A program made the translations under genes and the position numbers. Of a stretch of DNA of 61,319 bases, positions 52,339 to 60,843 are shown in pieces. The notes under the pieces are model-generated. The model worked only from the letters and a program-made list of their open reading frames with translations, had not been told where the DNA came from and did not search any database. Within the stretch, counting starts at the first letter, position 1. Each line of letters starts with the position of its first letter. Origin of the DNA: Oceanococcus sp041619555 (GTDB lineage Bacteria; Pseudomonadota; Gammaproteobacteria; Nevskiales; Oceanococcaceae); contig JBFKDQ010000019.1 in NCBI GenBank assembly GCA_041619555.1, positions 1 to 61,319 on the forward strand, written 5' to 3'.

Positions 52339-53025
52339 TCAAGTCGGTGCGGGGGCGGAGTTGTGGGCCTTGGTTGCTGCGCCGATTGCCGGATTCAGAT
52401 CGCGCAGGCGCAGTTCGATGGCCAGTTTGGCAGTGACCAGAATCAGTCCCAAGGCCTGGGCTGGTGGCGCCCAGACCTGCTGGCTGGCGATGAAAGCGGC
52501 AAGGGCCAGAATCACGGTGCTGGTGCTCAAGCCGACATAGGGCCGCAAGAGCAAAGGCCACCAGCTGAGCTGGCGAAACTGACCCTGACGCAGAAACGCC
52601 CACAGGAAATCGTGGATCTGCATCAGCACCAGGCCCGCGCAGCCCCACAGGATCAGATTCTGATGGGCCGAGAATTCCTGTTGGGCTTGCGCCAGGATGG
52701 CGAACCCTTCGAGGCCGGCCAGCAAGCCTGGAATCTCCACCACAAGCGCGCCGGCGGTGAGCAGAACCGCGCCGTATTTGCTCCAGAACAGGAACAGCAC
52801 GAACAGGCTCAGGATCAAGGCGGACAGGTGGCCGGAAATGCCGATGCGCCTCCCCAGCGGCTCCCCGGTCATGCCGACGATCAGATTTCGCAGGGAATTC
52901 AGCAGCGCGTTGCTCAGCGTGTCCAGAAAATAGATGACCAGCTAGGCATGGGCATTCAGCCCCAGAAACAGGACCTCCAGCGCCAGCACGAGATGAGCGG
53001 CGCCGAGCAGACGCAAGGTCGACAC
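52339..53025 (-). pseudogene. Membrane protein gene interrupted by in-frame TAG (DUF6498-like)
   Basis: The plain ORF starts at 52872, but the frame continues upstream across TAG at 52942-52944 to GTG 53025, which has GGAG about 6 bases ahead. The stitched protein of about 228 codons begins MSTLRLLGAAHLV, then FLGLNAHA, stop, LVIYFLDTLSNALL, and continues through four or five hydrophobic segments to 52339. The hydrophobic continuity across the stop suggests TGG changed to TAG. The layout (LFLGLNAHA and a long helix with SNALLNSLRN) recalls DUF6498 proteins. If ATG 52872 is used instead, a truncated protein of 177 residues results. Confidence 0.6.
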
Positions 53026-53300
53026 GATGGCTCCAGCGTGGCGGTGGGCATGGATGGCGGCCAGTTTGCCGATGAGGCGCTGCAGGTGCCAGCCGACGCC
53101 CCAAATTGATTCAGATCAATGCGGCAGATTGCCGGCCTGCAAGGATAATCCTTCCTGACCTACTCGCTGGAGGACGTATGCCGTCAGACCAGGTTCGTGT
53201 TGTGGCCCAGATGCCCCTTGCTCCACAAGAAGGGCGCGGATTTTGCAAGCCATTTCGTCGATCGCCCACGACCACCCAGCCGGCTCCCAAGGAAGTGACC

Positions 53301-53543
53301 ATGCCTTTTGACCAGCATCCCCTGGTACTCGAATTCCCCCAGCACAAGGACATCATCCGTCAGCTCAGGAACGAGAACGCCCAGTTCGCCGAATTATTCG
53401 AGCAACTGCAGGAACTGGATCGGGAAATCGTGCGGATCGAAAGCGGCGAGAAACAGGCCTCGGACGCCTATCTGGATATTCTCAGGAAGCAGCGCACCCG
53501 GCTCAGGAGTGGCCTGGACGCGATCCTGCATCAGGCCGCCTGA
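53301..53543 (+). CDS. YdcH-family (DUF465) small protein
   Basis: An 80-residue helical hairpin protein. The family pattern is visible: HPLVLEFPQHKDIIRQL, then FAELFEQLQELDREI and a basic second helix with LRKQRTRLRSGLD. ATG 53301 is supported by AAGGAAG 8 bases upstream; the frame is open to 53106 but without resemblance. YdcH proteins are abundant, small and of unknown role, possibly linked to stress or stationary phase. The gene converges on the acyl-CoA dehydrogenase with only 7 bases between them. Confidence 0.88.
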   Translation: MPFDQHPLVLEFPQHKDIIRQLRNENAQFAELFEQLQELDREIVRIESGEKQASDAYLDILRKQRTRLRSGLDAILHQAA

Positions 53544-53550
53544 AGCTCGC

Positions 53551-55368
53551 TCAGAACTCCTCTTCGGCGGCCTTCAGGCAGGTGTCATCCAGGCTTTGCA
53601 GCAATTCGGCCTGGGCCACGGTTTTCGGCAGTTCTGCTCGGAAGAAATAACGGCAGGCACGCAGCTTTCCGCGATAGTAGGGCTGATCGATCCCGGCGGC
53701 CCCCTGGAGCTGGCTCTGGGCGACCAGGGCGCAGCGCAACCAGATCCAGGCGACCACGATATGGCCGCACATGTCCAGGTAGGTGGCGCTGTTGGCCAGA
53801 TAGCGATCGCGCCGGCCGGCCATGGCTTCCTGGATCAGCACCCGGGTGGTGACCTCAATGCGCTCGATACCGGCCTTCAGGGCCTCCGCATGGTCCTGCA
53901 GGGCGGCATGATCGCCGGCCTGCTGGGCGGTCGCGCCCATCCTCGCCAGCAGCACGCGCAAGGCTGCGCCCTGGTCCAGCGGAATCTTGCGGCCCAGCAG
54001 GTCCAGGCTCTGGATGCCGGTGGTGCCTTCGTGGATCTCGTTCAGGCGATTGTCGCGATACAGCCGTTCCAGCGGGTACTCGCGGGTGTAGCCGTAGCCG
54101 CCCAACACCTGGATTGCCAGATAATTCGCGTGTAGTCCATGTGCCGAGGGCCAGGTTTTGACGATGGGGGTGAGAATGGCCAGCAGATATTCGTTGTCGC
54201 GGCGTTCCGCTTGATCCGTGCTGATGCGATTGCGATCGATCAGCTCGGCGGCATGGAAGCACAGGGCCATGGCGCCCTCGCTCAGGGCTTTTTGCTGCAG
54301 CAGCATGCGTTTGACGTCGGTGTGCCGGATGATCGGGATCTGCGGTTTGGCGGGATCGGGATCATCCAGTGGCCGGCCTTGAGGGCGATCCATGGCATAA
54401 GCCAGCGCGTAGCGATAGCCGAAATAGCCGGACTGGGCGGCACTCATGCCGACCCCGATGCGGGCCTCGTTCATCATATGAAACATCCCGGCCAGACCCT
54501 TGCCCGGGGCACCGATCAGCTCGCCAATGCAGGGGCTGCCGTCGCCCAGCACCGGCACGGTATTGACGATGCCGCGATTGCCCATTTTGTGATTGATGCC
54601 GGCGAGTCTGATTCCGTTGCGTGGTCCCAGGCTGCCGTCTTCATTGACCAGGAACTTCGGCACCAGAAACAGGGAGACTCCGCGACTGCCGGGCTCGATC
54701 GAGCCATCCTCGGCCTCGATCTTGGCCAGGACCATGTGGATGATGTTTTCGGAGAGTTCCTGATCACCACCGGAAATCCACATCTTGCTGCCGCGCAGAT
54801 GATAGCGACCATCGGCCTGCCGTACCGCGCGGGTGCGAATGTCGCCGACCGATGAGCCGGCCTGAGGTTCGGACAGCATCATCGTGCCATACCATTGCCC
54901 GGCGACCAGCTTGGGCAGATAACGTTGCTGCTGCTCGGGACTGCCGACGATGGCGAGCATATGGGCTGCAGCGGCGGTGAGAAACAGATAGCCGGCACCG
55001 GCGCCGGCCATGGCATTGACCGGCACATTCAGGGCCTGGCCGATGACATAGGGCAGATCCTGACCGCCCCATTGGGTCGGAAACGGGGCGGAGAAGAATC
55101 CGCTGGCGGTGTAGGCCGCAAGCGCCGGTTTGAGACGCTCATGGTTCCAGACTTTTTCGCCGTCAAACTGCGGTTCGTGTTCATCCAGAAGTTCGGGCAG
55201 GCCGTCGAATTCGGTGTCCGCCAGTTCGGTGACGGCATCGAGCATGGCCTCGACATCGCTGCGGCCGAATTCGGCATAGCGTGGATGCTGGCAGAGTGCG
55301 TCGGTTTCACCGACTTCATAGAGCCAGAAGAACAGATCGCGTGGATTGACGAAGTCCGAAGTATTCAA
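53551..55368 (-). CDS. Acyl-CoA dehydrogenase (long form, DmdC/C-terminal-domain type)
   Basis: A 605-residue flavoprotein. Domains: N-terminal helical region (about 30-155; PTQWGG), the beta domain with GTMMLSEPQAGSSVGD and KMWISGG, a helical domain with NEARIGVG and the catalytic block RLNEIHEGTTGIQSLDLLGRK, then the acyl-CoA dehydrogenase C-terminal domain found in roughly 600-residue members such as DmdC. TTG 55368 is preferred as start (AAGGA ahead); the ORF runs to 55509 without resemblance. It oxidises an acyl-CoA to the 2-enoyl-CoA and passes electrons to ETF. The product of this class is often a branched or sulfur-containing acyl chain. Confidence 0.9.
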   Translation of the reverse strand: MNTSDFVNPRDLFFWLYEVGETDALCQHPRYAEFGRSDVEAMLDAVTELADTEFDGLPELLDEHEPQFDGEKVWNHERLKPALAAYTASGFFSAPFPTQWGGQDLPYVIGQALNVPVNAMAGAGAGYLFLTAAAAHMLAIVGSPEQQQRYLPKLVAGQWYGTMMLSEPQAGSSVGDIRTRAVRQADGRYHLRGSKMWISGGDQELSENIIHMVLAKIEAEDGSIEPGSRGVSLFLVPKFLVNEDGSLGPRNGIRLAGINHKMGNRGIVNTVPVLGDGSPCIGELIGAPGKGLAGMFHMMNEARIGVGMSAAQSGYFGYRYALAYAMDRPQGRPLDDPDPAKPQIPIIRHTDVKRMLLQQKALSEGAMALCFHAAELIDRNRISTDQAERRDNEYLLAILTPIVKTWPSAHGLHANYLAIQVLGGYGYTREYPLERLYRDNRLNEIHEGTTGIQSLDLLGRKIPLDQGAALRVLLARMGATAQQAGDHAALQDHAEALKAGIERIEVTTRVLIQEAMAGRRDRYLANSATYLDMCGHIVVAWIWLRCALVAQSQLQGAAGIDQPYYRGKLRACRYFFRAELPKTVAQAELLQSLDDTCLKAAEEEF

Positions 55369-55547
55369 GAGGAAGTCCTTTTTCTGATCATCATCACTCT
55401 GCGGGTCTCGCAGTGCAGGTCTCCATGCGGTGATCGCCAGCTTGCCCGGCCGAAGATCGCGGGTCTGCGCCGGTCCACACGGCAGGCTTGATTCCGCTGA
55501 CCAAATCACCCACTTTGGAGCGCTACCATGGAGGTCAGGATGAAACA

Positions 55548-56336
55548 GTGCAAACGCTGAGTGATCTGTTGCAAACCGTCAAGCTCGATCAGGGCGTGCT
55601 CATCGCCGAAGTGAGCGTCGGCTAGATGCAGGGGCGCAGTCTGTATGGCGGCGTTCAGGCGGTTCTGGCGGTGCGGGCCATGCAGACCTTGAGTGACAAT
55701 TTGCCGATCCGCACGCTGCAGGCCACATTGTGTGCGCCGGTTCCAGCCGGCATCGTGCGCATCCGTGTCAGGCGCTTGCGAAAAGGCGGCAATACCCGCC
55801 AGATCGAAGCGCGGATTGTCGATGGTGAGGACACTGTGGCGATTTTCGTTGCCGTGTTTGGTCGCAGTCGTGACTCCGCCGTTGCGCAGGAGCTTGCGGC
55901 GCCCGCACTGAGCCAGACCGATGGTCTTGCGATGCGGCACATACCGAGCCTGACACCGGACTTCATCCGCCAATTCGACGCCCGGTTGCTGGTCGGAAAC
56001 TTTCCCGGATCAGGCCAGGCCGACACCTCGCAAGCCTATCGGCTCACGCTGCATGATGCAGCCGGGGCCGCCAGTCTTGCGCATGTGCTTGTGTTCGCGG
56101 ATTTTCCGCCGCCGGTGGGCTTGAGCTGGTTGCATCAGCCGAGGCCGGCCAGCACCATGACCTGGATGCTGAATTTCACCGGCCATGACTATGCCGATCA
56201 GACGCTCGAGAACTGGTTGATCGACGTGTCTCTGGATGCGGCGCGCGACGGCTACACCCAGCAGACCGTGACCCTGTTCGCGCCGGATGGTCTTGCTGTC
56301 GCACGCGGCACCCAATGCATGGTGGTGTTTGGCTGA
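55548..56336 (+). pseudogene. Hotdog-fold acyl-CoA thioesterase gene with in-frame TAG
   Basis: GTG 55548 opens a frame (QTLSDLLQTVKLDQG, ending VSVG) that meets TAG at 55623-55625 and resumes MQGRSLYGGVQAVLAVRAM. Family members normally read W-x-QGR-x-x-GG here, so the TAG stands where Trp is expected (TGG to TAG). The remainder is an intact tandem-hotdog thioesterase: PVPAGIVRIRVRRL, the FGRSRD strand, and the second half with STMTWMLNFTG. ATG 55626 could still initiate a protein lacking the first strand and helix. It is divergent from the acyl-CoA dehydrogenase, a sensible partner for fatty-acid turnover. Confidence 0.7.
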
Positions 56337-56386
56337 AATTTTCATCGCCCACGATGAAGGTGCGCTGCAATGATCTGTGCCGGGGG

Positions 56387-57319
56387 CTATTTCGAGTTCT
56401 GGCGGCGCAAATCGATCATCGGGATGCTGTCGCCGCCGACAAATGTCGGCAGCACGCCATTCCACTGCTCGACTTTCTTGAGTTCGATGTAATTCGGCGA
56501 ATCCGCCAGCATGCGGTTGATCACATCGATCTTGTAGGCTTCGGCATCGGCCAGTTCCTTGATTTTCTGCGCTTCGAGCCGGGCCGCCTTGAGCTCGGAT
56601 TCCGCCTGTTTGACCTTCTGGTTCTGCTCCGTGGCAAAGCGTTCCAGTTCCGCCTGCTGCTTGAGCACTTCCTGTTCCCGTTTCTTGGTTTCGGTGATGG
56701 AGGTGCGGATCACTTCGGGCAACTGGACCTCGCGGATCAGCACGGTCTCCACCTGCAGGCCCTTGGGTGCGAGGAACTCGGAGAGCCCGGTTTGCAGGGA
56801 TTCCTGCAATTGGCGTTGCACCGATTCGCGGAAAAAATCCTGAGACAGGGCGACGCCCTTGCCCTGTTCGCGCAGGATGGAGCGTAATTTCGGGATCATG
56901 TGGACCTGGATCAACGCGTTCGTCGTGCCGGTGTTGCGCAGGATGTCGGGTGCCATCTCGCCGATGGTGCGGTATTGCACCGACACATCCATCTTGGTGA
57001 TCAGCTTGTCCTCGGCGGGGATGCCTGCGGTTTCCTTGTGGGTCTTCTGGCGCAGGTCGAAACTGGTAAATTCCAGCAGCGGATTGACGATATGCAGACC
57101 CTCAAGGTAGGTGTCGTCCTGCACCTTGCCGAACAGGGTGGCCACTTTCACATGGCCGGCCGGTACCGTGATGAAAAACGTCGTCAGGGCCAGCAGGCTG
57201 CCCGCGATCAGGCAGCCCAGTCCCGCCGGGCGCAGCGATTGCCACGGCGCGATGTGACGTCTTTTCCAGATGATCATTCCGGCCACGATGAGTGCCGTTG
57301 CGAGCAGGATCTTCAACAT
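56387..57319 (-). CDS. SPFH/band 7 (prohibitin-like) membrane protein
   Basis: A 310-residue protein with two hydrophobic segments (about 3-18 and 30-52), then a band-7 domain (about 50-205; VPAGHVKVATLFGKV, FDLRQKT, SVQYRT) and a coiled coil (about 210-265; KKREQEVLKQQAELERFA) ending with an Ala/Glu-rich stretch. It resembles prohibitin and HflC-type scaffolds that form rings in the inner membrane and organise proteases or lipids. It stands alone, convergent with the thioesterase gene. Role here is unknown. Confidence 0.9.
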   Translation of the reverse strand: MLKILLATALIVAGMIIWKRRHIAPWQSLRPAGLGCLIAGSLLALTTFFITVPAGHVKVATLFGKVQDDTYLEGLHIVNPLLEFTSFDLRQKTHKETAGIPAEDKLITKMDVSVQYRTIGEMAPDILRNTGTTNALIQVHMIPKLRSILREQGKGVALSQDFFRESVQRQLQESLQTGLSEFLAPKGLQVETVLIREVQLPEVIRTSITETKKREQEVLKQQAELERFATEQNQKVKQAESELKAARLEAQKIKELADAEAYKIDVINRMLADSPNYIELKKVEQWNGVLPTFVGGDSIPMIDLRRQNSK

Positions 57320-57454
57320 GTCGGGGTTCCGCAGAGTTAGCGTCTTGAACAGACCTCAGTTGAGGAATATAGCAGCCCGGTTGCGGGTCGGCGGCGCCGC
57401 CGTGTGCAAGGGTGGGCGTGAGGTCGACTTGGCGGTATTCAAGCGCAGCATGGT

Positions 57455-57484
57455 TTGGCAGTATGGCGGCAAGGGTCAGATAAT
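57455..57484 (+). promoter_or_regulatory. Sigma-70 promoter of the GFA gene
   Basis: TTGGCA at 57455-57460, an 18-bp spacer and GATAAT at 57479-57484 (5 of 6). The gene starts 16 bases after the -10, so the leader is about 10 bases long and contains GAGG at 57490-57493. Confidence 0.55.
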
Positions 57485-57500
57485 AAAATGAGGGCAATTC

Positions 57501-57980
57501 ATGAGTCAGAAACCATTGGCATGGCAATGCGCCTGCCCTTGCGGCAGTTCACACATCACCGTCACGGGCAAGCCGGTGATGCGGTTCCTGTGTCACTGCA
57601 CGACCTGTCAAAGGCTTTACCGCACAGCTTTCGCCGACATTGTCATCCTGCGATCCGGCCAGATCAGCCGCCCGTTGGCCGCGGAGCTTGAATTCAGCAA
57701 GTTTCGTCTGCCGCCGGCCGTGAATCGCGGTCTGTGCCGGATCTGCCAGCAGCCTGTCGTAGGCTTTTTTTCAGTCCTGCCATTTTTAGGCGTGGCTTTC
57801 GTGCCAGCGGCGAACTTTCCCGCTCATGCAGAGCTGCCGACGCCCGCGCTGCACGCCTTCTATGACCGACGTCAGGCCGCGCTGGCGGACCCCTTGCCAA
57901 AGTATCGGGGCTACTGGCGTAGCCAGTGGGCGTTGTTGGTTCATTTCATTGCCAGGGCGCTGCTTCCGAGGTCTGCCTGA
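57501..57980 (+). CDS. GFA / CENP-V family zinc-binding protein
   Basis: A 159-residue protein with the GFA zinc motifs: CxC at CACPCGS, CHCTTC about residue 31-36, and CRICQQP near 80, with the beta-sandwich strand ILRSGQ between. The family is named after glutathione-dependent formaldehyde activation, although most members have unknown substrates. The C-terminal 60 residues are helical and membrane-like at the end (WALLVHFIARALL), unlike the short classical form. The promoter and ribosome site upstream are clear. It is not linked to neighbours. Confidence 0.82.
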   Translation: MSQKPLAWQCACPCGSSHITVTGKPVMRFLCHCTTCQRLYRTAFADIVILRSGQISRPLAAELEFSKFRLPPAVNRGLCRICQQPVVGFFSVLPFLGVAFVPAANFPAHAELPTPALHAFYDRRQAALADPLPKYRGYWRSQWALLVHFIARALLPRSA

Positions 57981-58169
57981 CGCAAGGGCGAACCTGGATG
58001 GCGCGCGGGTTCAGGATGGTGCAAGCATTTCAAGCTGAGCCCTGTGGGATTGAACTGGTGAGGTTTTTACTTGTTCCCTCATGGGCTGCCCGGCTTTACA
58101 TTTCCTTCACGTTTTCTTTCGATCCGAAAGCGCCAGATGAGATGGCCCTGAACCAGGGCGCCACCTGCG

Positions 58170-58529
58170 GTGAATGTCATGGCCACAAGCACGAAAAAGT
58201 GCCTTGTCCAATCCAGGCTGAACGACGCAGGGGCACACACACATCGCCGACGACTTTTCGGCCTGGCGATCGCGACTTCATTGTTTGCGGCTTTTCCGGC
58301 CTGGGCGGAGCCGGATGCAGCGGTCGAGTTGCCTGCCATGCTGGTGACGCCCGGAGGGCAGGGCGAGGTGATCAATCACTTGAGCTTGCAAATCATCAGC
58401 GACATCGGTGTGCGCGCTGAACTCCTGCCCCTGCGCGGCATTCAGATGATCGGCTGGGCCGAACTGCCTTCCCTGGCAAACGGCCGGGTGCAAGCCCCGA
58501 CAGCCGAATTGCCGCAGCTCGGGAAGTAG
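58170..58529 (+). CDS. Hypothetical small exported protein
   Basis: A 119-residue ORF. An extended basic N-region (THRRRLFG) is followed by a hydrophobic core and a signal-peptidase site near FPAWAEP, then about 65 residues with LPAMLVTPGGQGEV and no known domain. An internal start would shorten the N-region. The opposite-strand ORF 58079-58375 also has a hydrophobic stretch, so strand choice is uncertain. I do not recognise a family. Confidence 0.4.
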   Translation: MNVMATSTKKCLVQSRLNDAGAHTHRRRLFGLAIATSLFAAFPAWAEPDAAVELPAMLVTPGGQGEVINHLSLQIISDIGVRAELLPLRGIQMIGWAELPSLANGRVQAPTAELPQLGK

Positions 58530-58613
58530 CGGCTGGCTGGAGCGGTCGGCGCCGGCTGTCGCTCGGGACTGCCACCTCGGTTCCTGAGCTGCGCGCGGCG
58601 CGGCGGGTGTTCT

Positions 58614-59096
58614 TCAGGCCTGCAGCAGGGCCTCGACCGCCCTGGCCAGATCTTCCGGCTTATCGGTTGGGGCGTAGCGCTTGCTCACCCGGCCCGATCG
58701 GTCGACCAGAAACTTGGTGAAATTCCATTTGATGGATTTGGACCCGAGGACGCCGGTTTTTTCGCTCTTGAGGAGCTGGAACAGCGGATGGGCACCCGGG
58801 CCGTTGACCTCGATCTTGGCAAACATCGGAAAGCTTACATCGTAGCTCAAGGAGCAGAAGTTCCTGATCTCTTCTTCATCGCCCGGTTCCTGATGGCCGA
58901 ACTGATCACAGGGAAAGCCAAGCACGACGAATCCCTGTTCCTGATACTTGCGGTACAGGGCCTCCAGACCGGCGTATTGCGGGGTGAAACCGCATTTGCT
59001 CGCGGTATTGACGACCAGCACCACCTTGCCCTGATACTCGGCGAAGCTGTGTTCCTGGCCATCGATGCCATTGATGCGGATGTCGTAGATGCTCAC
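58614..59096 (-). CDS. Glutathione peroxidase family protein
   Basis: A 160-residue thioredoxin-fold peroxidase. The catalytic Cys is in NTASKCGFTPQY, the Gln and Gly of the second motif in FPCDQFGHQEPG, and the Trp in KWNFTKFLVD. This gives the Cys form, which in bacteria usually uses thioredoxin rather than glutathione to reduce hydroperoxides. The start is GTG 59096, with AGGAG about 6 bases ahead; the longer ORF to 59276 has no resemblance. It is divergent from the DUF5062 gene. It acts in the cytoplasm. Confidence 0.92.
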   Translation of the reverse strand: MSIYDIRINGIDGQEHSFAEYQGKVVLVVNTASKCGFTPQYAGLEALYRKYQEQGFVVLGFPCDQFGHQEPGDEEEIRNFCSLSYDVSFPMFAKIEVNGPGAHPLFQLLKSEKTGVLGSKSIKWNFTKFLVDRSGRVSKRYAPTDKPEDLARAVEALLQA

Positions 59097-59299
59097 GGTG
59101 TTCTCCTTGCCACTTTCCCGGATGAAGGCGCGCAGCATAAACCAATCCCTGAGGCCGCAAATGGACGTGTCGGCTCTGATGCTGCCGGATATGGATCGCG
59201 AGCAACACGGCAGATCCGCAGCGCAGGCTTGCTCATGGCGGTTGTAGCAGCGATGCTGATGACCACAAAGCAGCACGAAACAGGAGGCGCGATCAGGGC

Positions 59300-59539
59300 G
59301 TGAAGAAACTCAAGAATGAAAAGGAACTGCTGAGAAAAGCACTGACCGAGGGGATGGCCTATGCCGAGAAGCGCGGGGTGGTGGAGTTCGAGCCCACCGA
59401 TTCGGCCAAGGAGAAGATCGAATATCTGTACCGGCTGTTCGTGCACGACAAGCTGATCCAGCCGATACCCGAGGATCAGGTTTCGCAGCAGAGCATGCAG
59501 CACAAGTTGGCGATCTGGGCCTCCAAGCTGAAATCCTGA
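59300..59539 (+). CDS. DUF5062 family small protein
   Basis: A 79-residue helical protein with the DUF5062 pattern: NEKELLRKAL, GMAYAEKRG, then AKEKIEYLYRLFVHDKLIQP and a C-terminal helix HKLAIWASKL. It starts at GTG 59300 with a GGAGG about 13 bases ahead. The family is known from gammaproteobacteria and has no assigned function. It is divergent from glutathione peroxidase. After this gene the sequence changes to lower GC. Confidence 0.82.
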   Translation: MKKLKNEKELLRKALTEGMAYAEKRGVVEFEPTDSAKEKIEYLYRLFVHDKLIQPIPEDQVSQQSMQHKLAIWASKLKS

Positions 59540-60126
59540 ACATTGCGAGAGGGTCTGATGGCGGCCAGCGGCTAGTCTGGATCTCTGCAGATTGCGCATA
59601 CCCTTGCCGAAGCATTTGGGTGCGGTCCTGTATGGATGGCCCGGCAAGCGAATAGAAGAGCTGGGGACGCCAAGATTCACCTCTATGCAACCTCATCGAA
59701 ACGATCTTCCGATCGCACTTCTCAATGAAACCTTCGATTCATTCGCCGTTGAAATGAATGAAGACAGCTGGAGTTCGCCGATAAACAGGATGTACGGATA
59801 GGCGATCGCTTAATCGGGAGCGCCGATGTCCTTCCCGAGGCTAATCTCTGATTTGATCTGGACGTATACAGCGACAAGGGAGAGCTGTATTTGCCAAGGC
59901 GGAAGTTGTTGGCCTTTGTATTTGTGGTGTGAGCGGCATTGCAGGAAGGGAGCTTTTCGCAGCATAGGCCGCGCCCACAATTCAGTCAGAGAGCCCTTGG
60001 TGATCGCTGCGCAGAAGTGATAAAAAAGGTTGATGGGGAGGGTGCTGACGTGTTGGTTTCCTGGTGAACACAAGAATGATATTGATGCCGGGAAGGAGGG
60101 AGACCATTTGAAGCTGGGCTAGGAGA
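59540..60126. other. 587-base intergenic stretch without a convincing gene
   Basis: No family resemblance was seen in any frame. Short ORFs exist, for example 59810-60073 on the minus strand (87 codons), but they have no start signals or recognisable motifs. Base composition is lower in GC than the rest of the window. The last 30 bases hold the ribosome site of the Crp-like gene. The region may be the decayed remains of a lost gene. Confidence 0.5.
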
Positions 60127-60843
60127 ATGAAAAAGTTCAATTCCAGGGGCGAGGACAGGTGTGACGTTGGCACGCTAGATCTTTCGAAGATTGCGATATT
60201 CTCAAAAGCATCACAGCAGACGCTGAGTAAGCTCGGTGCTGCTTGTCAAAGACGTCGTTATGGGCCTGGCCAGTGCATCATTAGCCATGGAGAGTGCACT
60301 GATGAAGTCATGTTTCTGCTCAGTGGGAAAGTCAAAGTTTCGATCGTCTCATCCAGTGGTCGTGAAGTTGTGATTCGTTGGTTGGCGGGTGGAGAGGTAT
60401 TTGGCGATTATGCTGCGATAGATGGCGATGGCCGTTCTGCCGATGTGATTGCGGTCACCGAAACAATTTCCTTGCACATGGCCGCAGACGAATTTGTAGA
60501 TCTGGTCTCATCGGATCCGTCTGTTTCCTTGGCGCAAATGCGTGAACTCATCAAGATGATCCGCATTTTGTCTTTACGTGTCTGCGAGATGACCACCCTG
60601 TCCGCACGTCAACGCTTGTTCAATTGCCTGCAGCGACTGGCCAGGCCAGACGACATCGATGGCGCGCTAGTGATTCGAAACCTTCCGACGCATTCCGAAC
60701 TCGGGGCTCTAATCAGTTCGCAGCGTCATGTAGTGACCAGCGAACTCAATCGGCTCGAAAGTCTTAATTTGATTAAGCGTTGTGGCCGTGATTTATGGGT
60801 ATTGCAGCCGTTTGATCAGTGGGCCGCATTCGATAAGAGTTAA
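60127..60843 (+). CDS. Crp/Fnr-family transcriptional regulator
   Basis: A 238-residue regulator. The cyclic-nucleotide-binding-like beta-roll covers about 20-140 (GQCIISHGE, FLLSGKVKV, GEVFGDYAAIDG), followed by a long dimer helix and a winged helix-turn-helix at about 185-230 (THSELGALISSQRHVVTSELNRLESLNLI). It lacks the N-terminal Cys cluster of Fnr. The Arg-Ser of the cAMP-site phosphate cassette appears as GRSAD, so a cyclic nucleotide is plausible as ligand. The Shine-Dalgarno AGGAG lies only one base before the ATG, which is unusually tight. Codon use is visibly more AT-rich than in the rest of the window. Confidence 0.88.
   Translation: MKKFNSRGEDRCDVGTLDLSKIAIFSKASQQTLSKLGAACQRRRYGPGQCIISHGECTDEVMFLLSGKVKVSIVSSSGREVVIRWLAGGEVFGDYAAIDGDGRSADVIAVTETISLHMAADEFVDLVSSDPSVSLAQMRELIKMIRILSLRVCEMTTLSARQRLFNCLQRLARPDDIDGALVIRNLPTHSELGALISSQRHVVTSELNRLESLNLIKRCGRDLWVLQPFDQWAAFDKS

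Noticed and set aside
58079..58375. Minus-strand ORF of 98 codons with a hydrophobic stretch
   Set aside because: It overlaps the small exported ORF on plus, which has a better signal-peptide arrangement; neither is certain.
59810..60073. Minus-strand ORF of 87 codons, considered as a transposase fragment
   Set aside because: No catalytic motif, inverted repeat or family pattern could be recognised.
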